A stretch of 64,000 nt of DNA from Planctomycetia bacterium. GTDB taxonomy: Bacteria > Planctomycetota > Planctomycetia > Pirellulales > PNKZ01. Every line of letters begins with the position of its first letter. Position 1 is the stretch's first letter. Shown here one piece after another: positions 57,277 to 64,000 of the stretch. The position numbers and the translations under genes were made by a program. Where the stretch lies: positions 1-64,000 of the forward strand of contig JAIOPP010000021.1 of NCBI GenBank assembly GCA_021413845.1. The letters are read 5' to 3'. The notes beneath the pieces were generated by a model that saw only the letters and a program-made list of their open reading frames with translations, was not told the origin of the DNA and searched no databases.

Positions 57277-58812
57277 ATGACTACCATGCAAACACTTTCT
57301 CGCAGCGAAAACCAAGTCCGCGGACTGGCCCAGTACGCGCTGGATTTTCTCGCCGACAAGTTCGCCGAGCCGGCGAACGACGTCTATCGCCGAGTCGAAC
57401 TATTCCATCTGGATAGCATCGCCTGCGGCGTTTCCGCATTGGCGTGCGGTGCCGCTGCGCCCCGACTGCTGCGCCAAGAGGCGCTCGAATACGCCGTAGC
57501 CGGCAGCGCACAATCCGCTGGAGTTCCCTGCTTCGGCAGCATGGTCAAGGTCGTGCCCGAGAAGGCCGTGGTGGCGAACTCTTCGGCCGTACGCGAGTGG
57601 GATTCCAACGGCACGAACTTCGGCTACGATCCGGCACGCGGTCACACGGCCGGCGAGTTCGGCCACAACGACTTCTACCCGGTCGCGGTTGCGGCAGCGC
57701 AACTTGCCGGCTTCGATGGCCGCCGCACGCTCAAGGCGATGTTGCTCGTCGATGAGATTCGAGGCCGGCTCGCCGAAGTGTTCTCGCTCAAGTCGTATAA
57801 GATCGACCACGTCGTTCACGGCGCGATCGCTTCGGCCATCGTCTACGGTGCTGCGCTCGGAGCTTCGGTCGACCAGATCGAATCGGCCGTCGGGCTCACC
57901 GTGGCGCACTACATTCCATTTCGCGCCATTAGGCATGGCAAGCAACTCTCCGACTCCAAAGGGGCTTCCGCCGCCATCAGCGCCGAGGTCGCCGTGTTGA
58001 GCATGCGCCGCGCGATGCGCGGTTTCGTCGGGCCGGCCGATATCTTTCGCAACGCGGAAGCGATCTTTTGCCTGTTCGAGAAGCCGGCGCGAAAAGGGGA
58101 GAGTCCGTTCGATCTCGTCGTCGCTGCCGACGGCGACGACTTTTGCATTATGGGCATGCATTTCAAGCTCGGGCTCTACGAGCATCAATCGGCCGGCGCG
58201 ATCCAAGGGCTCATCGATCTGCTCGTGCGAAATCCGACGTTGCTCGCAGACGAAGCGAAGCTCGCGCGCCTCGCCATCACGATCTACGAACCGGCGTTCG
58301 CCATCATCGGCGACCCGGCCAAACGAGATCCGCGGACGCGCCAAAGCGCCGACCATTCGATGGTGTACATCATCGCTACCTTGCTGCGCAAAGCGATTGA
58401 GACCAAGCAGGCCGGTTGGGAACAATTGATGCTGGTGCCCGACGATTATTCCGACGCGGCGCTCATGCATCCGTTGACGAGACGGCTCATCGACCGGATC
58501 GACTTCCGCCACGGAGGGCGCGAGTACGACGAGCGCTATCCGGACGGCATTCCGACCTCGCTCGCGATCGACTTCATCGACTCGCAGGCCGAAACCCGGA
58601 CGTTCGAGAGCGGGCTCGTCATGTATCCCGAAGGACATGCACGCAACCGAAGCGGCAATCTGGCCGGATTGCTGAAGCACAAGTTTCACCTGCTCGCGTC
58701 GCTCGGCGTCGACGACCCAGTCGCGTTGCACCGACGCTTCACCGACCTACGCGATAAATCAGCGGCCGAGATCGCGACGCTTTACGACTTCAAGATCCGC
58801 GGCGTCGAATAG
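57277..58812 (+). CDS. MmgE/PrpD family protein (2-methylcitrate dehydratase-like)
   Basis: A 511-residue protein of the MmgE/PrpD family, whose known members dehydrate 2-methylcitrate or related acids. Recognisable stretches: YRRVELFHLDSIACGVSAL near the start, ANSSAVREWDSNGTNFGYDP and GHTAGEFGHNDFYPVAVAAA (~105-145), IDHVVHGAIASAIVYGAALG, and IRHGKQLSDSKGASAA. The second, smaller domain follows from ~residue 275. No prpB or prpC gene is in the window, so a place in propionate breakdown is not supported by context. ATG 57277 chosen; the Met at codon 4 is an alternative. Confidence 0.85.
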   Translation: MTTMQTLSRSENQVRGLAQYALDFLADKFAEPANDVYRRVELFHLDSIACGVSALACGAAAPRLLRQEALEYAVAGSAQSAGVPCFGSMVKVVPEKAVVANSSAVREWDSNGTNFGYDPARGHTAGEFGHNDFYPVAVAAAQLAGFDGRRTLKAMLLVDEIRGRLAEVFSLKSYKIDHVVHGAIASAIVYGAALGASVDQIESAVGLTVAHYIPFRAIRHGKQLSDSKGASAAISAEVAVLSMRRAMRGFVGPADIFRNAEAIFCLFEKPARKGESPFDLVVAADGDDFCIMGMHFKLGLYEHQSAGAIQGLIDLLVRNPTLLADEAKLARLAITIYEPAFAIIGDPAKRDPRTRQSADHSMVYIIATLLRKAIETKQAGWEQLMLVPDDYSDAALMHPLTRRLIDRIDFRHGGREYDERYPDGIPTSLAIDFIDSQAETRTFESGLVMYPEGHARNRSGNLAGLLKHKFHLLASLGVDDPVALHRRFTDLRDKSAAEIATLYDFKIRGVE

Positions 58813-58846
58813 CTTGCATGCTTGCTCGAACCTGCGAGCTACGGTC

Positions 58847-59248
58847 TTAGCGTTCTTGTTGCGAGAACAGATTCAGCGACATGATCGGATGCGTCTGATC
58901 CGTCGGTAGAAAACAGAGCGTGACCGGCGACTTGCGATCGTTCCAAACGCGGAACCGTTGCCCGCCGCGAATCGGAATCATGTTGGCCGCGACGTGGCGC
59001 TCGAACAACTCGTCGGCATTGTCTTCAAAATGCCGCTCCTCAAGATGCCGTTCCTCGAGGCATCGCTCTTCGGCCGCGGCGGCTTCGAAGACTTCCACAC
59101 GTGCCGCGGTTTCATCGGCCGCGTCTGCGCTTTTCTCGATCAAGACGAACCCGTCGACGTGAGCATAGAAATCACGAAACAGAACGGAGAGACCGGCCGG
59201 AAAGAGATGCGCAATGCGATTGACTGCGTTCATAGCGTTCCCAAGCAT
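58847..59248 (-). CDS. Hypothetical protein with short acidic repeats
   Basis: About 133 residues, no family recognised. The middle has near-repeats of five residues (LEERC, LEERH, LEERH, then FEDNADELFERH) encoded by roughly 15-bp DNA repeats at 59024-59072, in an Ala/Glu-rich, probably helical region. The C-terminal part, MIPIRGGQRFRVWNDRKSPVTLCFLPTDQ, looks like a small beta domain. The start is unsure: ATG 59248 or 59233; the frame is open to 59290. Coding status is moderate. Confidence 0.45.
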   Translation of the reverse strand: MLGNAMNAVNRIAHLFPAGLSVLFRDFYAHVDGFVLIEKSADAADETAARVEVFEAAAAEERCLEERHLEERHFEDNADELFERHVAANMIPIRGGQRFRVWNDRKSPVTLCFLPTDQTHPIMSLNLFSQQER

Positions 59249-59436
59249 CCGTAGTAGGTAGGACTCGTCGGGGCTTGTCTTGAGAGACAAAGACGAGTTG
59301 TAGGGAAGGAACTTCGCGAAGCAGCGGCGGGCTCAAGTCATTCTCTTCTTTTCTTATCGCATTACGTTAGCACTTCTCCCCACAAAAAAAGACTCCCTCA
59401 ATCAAGGGATGCATTTTATTTGCTTTCGATTTACAG

Positions 59437-59501
59437 CGTCTCGATCGTACCGAGACGACGGGAATACGCAATTTCGATACTAGCCTATTGGTAGTACCAA
59501 T
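59437..59501. repeat. Two small inverted repeats in the 59.3-59.5 kb spacer
   Basis: CGTCTCG (59437-59443) pairs with CGAGACG (59451-59457), and ATTGGTA (59487-59493) pairs with TACCAAT (59495-59501) about one central base. They lie in the 262-bp spacer between two leftward genes, 10-75 bp after the stop at 59511, and may end transcription or bind protein. Confidence 0.4.
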
Positions 59502-59510
59502 CACTCGCAC

Positions 59511-60422
59511 CTACCTGCGCACCATATATCGGAGGTAGAAACGCTCGACTCCCTCGGCGCTTTTTCGCGCCGTGGTTCCGATTTGGTCGAGTGCTCGATA
59601 GTGGGAGCCGTACTCGAATTGAATGGCATCGAGCCCTCCCGGCTTGTGGCTGCCGTAGTTTTGCACGGTGAATCCGCCGTTGAATCGCGGCACGTTCAGG
59701 TCGGTCGCGTCGAGAGCGGGCATGGTCTTCAGGTGCGCGGCCTGCAAACAACCGACCATACCGGTCTTGCCGACGAGCGCCTCGACGCCGAATCGTTGTC
59801 GCAACAGCGGCACGGTCTCGCCGCCGATCGTGCCGACGAGTATCTCGTCTTTGTAAACGGCCTGACCATGCACGTCGATCAACAGGCCCGAGCCGTGCTT
59901 CGCTAATACTTCGCGGCAGAACTCCGCGATCGTGTCGTGATAACCGTCGTAGTAGGGCTTTGCGGCCGGCGACTCATACGCATGCGCCGCCTCGCGGTTG
60001 GCGTCGATATACTTCCGATGAAAGCGGGCCGTCACGTAATAGGGTTTCCCGCCGAGTCGCTTCTCAATATCTTTCGCAAGTTCATGCGCCAAGAGCCGCG
60101 TGTTAGCATCGTTGCCCGTAACGAAGCGATACGCGTTGCGATTGACGCGCAGCGGAACCCCCGGCACGTCTTCCAGGCCCCCATGCGGAGCGGTGATCAC
60201 GATCGCCAGCGTTCCGCGCTGGACATCGATCAGCGGATCCGACGGCCGAGGCCGCTCATCGGGCTTGACCGCAGCAGTCGATCCGGCGGGGGCTTTCGTC
60301 GCCGGCGTATTCTGCTGTTGGGTCGGCTCTTGAGCCGGCAGCCGCGCGTGATTCATCGTCGACAGACTCGCCGCAAAGATGCATAACGCGGCGACCCAGC
60401 ATTCGGTGTGGCGCTTCGGCAT
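59511..60422 (-). CDS. Exported N-formylglutamate amidohydrolase-like protein
   Basis: A 303-residue protein with a signal-like N-terminus (ECWVAALCIFAASLSTMNHA) and a Gln/Pro/Ala-rich stretch (~30-58). The rest resembles the N-formylglutamate amidohydrolase family of zinc peptidase-like folds: IVITAPHGGLEDVPG, RLLAHELAKDIEKRLG, ARFHRKYIDANRE, LLIDVHGQA and a late IQFEYGSHYRAL. Family members release formate from N-formylglutamate in histidine breakdown, but export makes another substrate, such as a peptide or wall fragment, more likely. It is divergent from truB. Confidence 0.7.
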   Translation of the reverse strand: MPKRHTECWVAALCIFAASLSTMNHARLPAQEPTQQQNTPATKAPAGSTAAVKPDERPRPSDPLIDVQRGTLAIVITAPHGGLEDVPGVPLRVNRNAYRFVTGNDANTRLLAHELAKDIEKRLGGKPYYVTARFHRKYIDANREAAHAYESPAAKPYYDGYHDTIAEFCREVLAKHGSGLLIDVHGQAVYKDEILVGTIGGETVPLLRQRFGVEALVGKTGMVGCLQAAHLKTMPALDATDLNVPRFNGGFTVQNYGSHKPGGLDAIQFEYGSHYRALDQIGTTARKSAEGVERFYLRYMVRR

Positions 60423-60551
60423 GAGCGACCTCGCACGGTCCTAGTGATTCGCGACGACAGCGGATATGGTAACGCATCGTCCGACGGATCACTAACGGTT
60501 CCTAGGCCGCCGCTCCTCTCTCTTCCGCTCTTACCCGCACGCACCGACAGC

Positions 60552-61442
60552 ATGACCAAGGCGCTCTCCGGACTTTTGAACATCGCCAAACCGGCCGGCC
60601 TCACGTCGCGGCAGGTCGTCGATCGGGTGCAGCGAGTCGTTCGGCCGGCGAAGGCCGGTCACGCCGGCACGCTCGATCCTCTGGCCGTGGGTGTGTTGAT
60701 CGTGTGCGTCGGCCAAGCCACGCGCTTGATCGAATATGTGCAACGGATGCCGAAAACCTACGTCGCGGAATTCCTGCTCGGCCGAACGAGCGATACGGAA
60801 GACATTGAAGGAACGGTCGTGGAATTAATCGACCCGCCGATCCCTTCCCTCGTAGCGATCGAGCAAGCGATCCCCGCTTTTCTCGGCACCATCATGCAAC
60901 GCCCGCCGGCCTACTCGGCGCTCAAAGTGCAAGGCCGCCGCGCCTACGACATGGCTCGGGCCGGCGAACAGTTCGAGCTCGCAGCACGTCCGATCGAAAT
61001 CCATGCGATCGACATTCTCGGCTACGAGTATCCTCAACTCCGCCTGCGCATTCGTTGCGGCTCGGGAACCTACATTCGCTCGCTAGGGCGCGACATCGCC
61101 TTGGCGCTCGACACCGGCGCCGTGATGTCGGCCCTCGAGCGAACCGCGATCGGCGGCTTCACTTCGGACGCCGGTATCGATGCCGAGTTCCTCACGCCGG
61201 CGAACCTCGGCGAACATCTCCGATCGCCTCGCCACGCCGTAGCCGAGTTGCCGAGCGTCGTCGTCACGCCGGACGAACAACAACTGCTGACCAACGGTCG
61301 CGCGATCGTGCGGACCGAGTTCGCCTCGGCCGAAGCCGCCCTGCCGGAGGAACTCGTAGCTCTCGACGAGGCCGGCAACCTCGTCGGTCTGCTCGCGCCG
61401 GTCACGCGCGAACTCTGGAAGCCGGCGCGCAACTTCGCATAA
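60552..61442 (+). CDS. truB: tRNA pseudouridine(55) synthase TruB
   Basis: A 296-residue synthase that makes pseudouridine 55 in the T loop of tRNA. It begins LSGLLNIAKPAGLTSRQVVD and has the catalytic motif KAGHAGTLDPLAVGVL with Asp42, then RPPAYSALKVQGRRAYDMAR and CGSGTYIRSLGRDIA. The C-terminal tail (~215-296) includes a small extra domain as usual. ATG 60552 is the expected start; the frame is open upstream to 60408 across the divergent spacer but has no TruB-like residues there. The following spacer (61443-61669) shows no gene. Confidence 0.95.
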   Translation: MTKALSGLLNIAKPAGLTSRQVVDRVQRVVRPAKAGHAGTLDPLAVGVLIVCVGQATRLIEYVQRMPKTYVAEFLLGRTSDTEDIEGTVVELIDPPIPSLVAIEQAIPAFLGTIMQRPPAYSALKVQGRRAYDMARAGEQFELAARPIEIHAIDILGYEYPQLRLRIRCGSGTYIRSLGRDIALALDTGAVMSALERTAIGGFTSDAGIDAEFLTPANLGEHLRSPRHAVAELPSVVVTPDEQQLLTNGRAIVRTEFASAEAALPEELVALDEAGNLVGLLAPVTRELWKPARNFA

Positions 61443-61669
61443 CCGCTACGACCATACCACGGCCGAGCGGCTCGTAGCGAACGTGCCGCTTGCGCGCGAA
61501 GTGCCGAACTTCCGTCGAGGGAAACTTCGGACGGCCCGCGGCGACAAACTGGGGAACACCGCCTCGGCCGGCCGAAAGCTATTGCTGATACGGACCGTTT
61601 TCGGGCAAGGACTCGCCCTGGAACCCATCTCGTCGCAAGACGAGAAGTCCCACAGTGAGAGACCGTTCG

Positions 61670-64000
61670 ATGAAACGGACGGACAACGCCATGCTCCAAG
61701 AGCGGAGCGTCAAGCTCGACTTATTCGCGATCGCGCTGGCTGCGTGTACCGTCTTCCTTGCGCTGACGTTGTTCACGTATTCGCCGGCCGATCCGCCGTC
61801 GATGCACGTCTATCCTCAGTCGCCCGTGCCGACGAACGCCTGCGGCAAGCTCGGGGCATGGACCGCCTTCTTGTTGCTCGAAGGGCTCGGTCTCGGCGCC
61901 TACTACATCGCGCTTTCGCTCGGCGTGCTTGCGGCGGTGTTGCTGCAAGGTAAACGAGTCGAACAGCCGTGGGTTCGCGCCGGCGGTTGGTCTCTGTCGC
62001 TGCTCGGCTTCGCGACCGTGGTGCAGTTGCTTGCGCCGGGAATGTCGCCGGGCCCGATCATCGGCTCGGGCGGATATGTCGGAGCGATGGGGCGCGCGTT
62101 TCTCGAAGCCCACTTCGCGTTGACCGGTTCGTTGATCCTGCTGCTGGGAGTCGTCTCGGGCGGCTTGTTGCTCTGCACCGATTACGTGCTGCTCCGGATT
62201 TCGGCGGCGATCTTCGGCGCGCCGGTGCGGCAGATGAGCCGCGGCCTCGCCAAAGGGGCCGACGCACTGGCCGAGCGGCGCAAGCGGACCGTCGCCGCGC
62301 AGCTGCGCACCGACATTGCTCCGCTGCCGATCGAGCCGACGGAGATGGCGATCAAGATCGGCGGCAAGAAGCTAAGCCGCGTCGAGGATGAAGTAGCCGA
62401 CGAAGAAGAAGTCGAAGACGACGAGGAGGTCGAAGAACTCGACGCCGAGGAAGAAGCCGAGATCGAAGCGATGACTGTCGCTCCTGTGGCCGCCGTCGCC
62501 CCGCCGACGAAAACCGAGCCCGCCAAGACGGTCGCCGCCGAAAGCGCCGGCCCGCGTGTTCGCACGCAGAATTCGAAGAAGAACGAGCGCGAAGCGATGA
62601 TGGCCGAGCTCGACAAAGCCGCCAACATTACCGAAGAGCGACCGGAGTTCGAGCTGCCGCCGATCGATCTGCTCGTGAAGGGCGTTCCCTTCAACACCGA
62701 CGAGCAAGAGAAGGACGTACGGAAGAAGGCGAAGCAACTCGAAAAGACGTTCGCCAACTTCGGCTTCAACGTGAAGGTGGTCGAGATCGAAACCGGTCCG
62801 GTCATCGCGCAATTCGAGCTCGAGCTCGAAGCCGGTCTTCGCTTGAGCAAGATCTCGAGCTTGGCCGACGATGTGGCGATCGCGCTGCGCGTGCCGAGCG
62901 TCCGGATCGTCGCCCCGATTCCCGGCAAGAACACGGTCGGTATCGAAGTGCCGAACGCCGAGCGTCAGACCGTCATGCTGCGCGAAGTGATCGAAGAAGG
63001 AGCCGCCAAGGCCGCGAAGATGACGATCCCGATCTATCTCGGGAAAGACGTCGCCGGCAATCCGCTACTCGCCGACATGGCGAAACTCCCCCACTTGCTA
63101 ATCGCCGGCCGCACGGGCACCGGCAAGTCGGTCTGCTTGAACACGCTCATCATGAGCATGCTCATGACGCGTCGGCCGGATGAGCTGCGCATGCTGTTGA
63201 TCGACCCGAAGATGGTCGAGTTCAGTTGCTACAAGACGTTGCCGCACTTGATGCATCCGGTCGTGACGGACATGAAGAAGGCGGAAGCGATCTTGGCATG
63301 GGCCGTCGAAAAGATGGAAGAGCGTTACGCGCTGCTGGCCCGAGCAGGTGTGCGCCAAATCGCCAACTACAATCAGCTCGGCGAAGAAGAGCTGATGGAA
63401 CGGTTGCAACCGGAGAGCGACGAAGAGCGGAAGAACATCCCGCAACACTTGCCGTACATCGTGATCGTCGCCGACGAAATGGCCGACTTGCTGATGCAAC
63501 AGTCGGGCAAAGACGTCGAAGCGCACATCATCCGCCTCGCTCAGAAAAGTCGTGCGGTCGGAATCCATCTCGTGCTCGCGACTCAGAAGCCGACGGTCGA
63601 CGTCATCACCGGTCTGATCAAATCGAACTTGCCGGCGCGCATCGCGTTCCAAGTGGCGAGCCGGACCGATAGCCGCGTCGTGCTCGATGAGATGGGTGCC
63701 GACAAGTTGCTCGGCAACGGCGACATGCTCTTCCTGTCGCCGGGCACGAGCACGCTCTTGCGCGGCCAAGGCACGTACGTCAGCGACGACGAGATCAACA
63801 AGGTCGTCGAGTTCGTCAGCACGACCGAGCCGGACTTCGTGAAGGAGCTCGTCTCGCTCAAGCCCGCAGGTGCCGACGCCGAGAAAGGGGCCGACCATTG
63901 GAAGAGCCGCGACGAATTGTATGAAGCGGCGATCGACGTCATCGTGCGCGAAGGGCGAGGGAGCGTCTCGTTGTTGCAACGGGCGTTGGGCGTCGGCTAC
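61670..64000 (+). CDS. ftsK: DNA translocase FtsK/SpoIIIE, 3' end cut by the window
   Basis: The first 777 residues of a DNA translocase that clears chromosome DNA from the division septum; the frame runs off the window at 64000. Four membrane helices lie in the first ~180 residues. A very acidic linker (about 240-265) leads to the alpha domain. The motor follows, with Walker A AGRTGTGKS (Lys486; the common form is AGATGSGKS), LLIDPKMVEFSCYKTLPHL, Walker B IVIVADEMADLL and ATQKPTVDVITGLIKSNLP. The winged-helix gamma domain begins at the edge (ELYEAAIDVIVREGRGSVS). ATG 61670 is chosen; ATG 61691 is possible. Confidence 0.95.
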   Translation, partial: MKRTDNAMLQERSVKLDLFAIALAACTVFLALTLFTYSPADPPSMHVYPQSPVPTNACGKLGAWTAFLLLEGLGLGAYYIALSLGVLAAVLLQGKRVEQPWVRAGGWSLSLLGFATVVQLLAPGMSPGPIIGSGGYVGAMGRAFLEAHFALTGSLILLLGVVSGGLLLCTDYVLLRISAAIFGAPVRQMSRGLAKGADALAERRKRTVAAQLRTDIAPLPIEPTEMAIKIGGKKLSRVEDEVADEEEVEDDEEVEELDAEEEAEIEAMTVAPVAAVAPPTKTEPAKTVAAESAGPRVRTQNSKKNEREAMMAELDKAANITEERPEFELPPIDLLVKGVPFNTDEQEKDVRKKAKQLEKTFANFGFNVKVVEIETGPVIAQFELELEAGLRLSKISSLADDVAIALRVPSVRIVAPIPGKNTVGIEVPNAERQTVMLREVIEEGAAKAAKMTIPIYLGKDVAGNPLLADMAKLPHLLIAGRTGTGKSVCLNTLIMSMLMTRRPDELRMLLIDPKMVEFSCYKTLPHLMHPVVTDMKKAEAILAWAVEKMEERYALLARAGVRQIANYNQLGEEELMERLQPESDEERKNIPQHLPYIVIVADEMADLLMQQSGKDVEAHIIRLAQKSRAVGIHLVLATQKPTVDVITGLIKSNLPARIAFQVASRTDSRVVLDEMGADKLLGNGDMLFLSPGTSTLLRGQGTYVSDDEINKVVEFVSTTEPDFVKELVSLKPAGADAEKGADHWKSRDELYEAAIDVIVREGRGSVSLLQRALGVGY

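Overview
The window looks like chromosomal DNA of a planctomycete, probably from the Pirellulales or a neighbouring group. The base composition is GC-rich. Several families are planctomycete hallmarks: a DUF1552 protein next to a DUF1592-type CxxCH protein, two DUF1080 proteins, a Ser/Thr kinase fused to formylglycine-generating-enzyme-like domains, and a YidC with a PDZ-like insert. I assign 46 protein genes, two of them cut by the window ends. I see no rRNA, tRNA, CRISPR array, insertion sequence or prophage.

Layout. 1-6.5 kb: tail of a copper P-type ATPase, a membrane-anchored Gfo/Idh/MocA-like protein, the leftward set rimO-pgsA-CPBP protease, an ImmA/IrrE-like gene behind a clear promoter/operator, and an ICMT-like methyltransferase. 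6.7-11.8 kb: a double pseudo-receiver protein, then a remnant of the division/cell-wall (dcw) cluster: a diverged Mur ligase, a candidate structured RNA ending in a strong terminator, murB and an FtsQ-like POTRA protein. 11.7-22.4 kb: a hybrid histidine kinase with an ethylene-receptor-like sensor, DUF456, a TMTC-like membrane/TPR protein, two divergent DUF1080 proteins, a GT-C-like membrane protein and an RsmC-like methyltransferase. 22.5-31.7 kb: the DUF1552/DUF1592 pair, an EamA transporter, a His/Arg/Asp-rich exported protein, a conserved unknown gene with its own promoter, and ogt. 31.8-41.2 kb: coupled amidohydrolase-like proteins (one with two such domains), an exported esterase-like hydrolase and the kinase-FGE fusion.

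41.3-64 kb is mainly housekeeping: mnmE-yidC, a metallophosphoesterase, tsaB, a GH13 enzyme, a compact sugar-phosphate operon (pgi-rpiA-pgl-rpe), hemL-hemB (haem synthesis), a second Ser/Thr kinase, a MmgE/PrpD protein, an exported N-formylglutamate amidohydrolase-like protein, truB and the start of ftsK.

The most unusual points are these. The kinase sensor keeps the ethylene/copper-site residues of plant ETR1. HemB lacks about 36 residues between its two active-site lysines. The Mur ligase has eroded catalytic motifs, and MurB lacks its usual catalytic Ser/Cys. A 14-bp long-range helix plus hairpins and a terminator mark a probable non-coding RNA between those two genes. A perfect inverted repeat overlaps the promoter of the ImmA-like gene. 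All functions are assigned by reading motifs; no database search was run.
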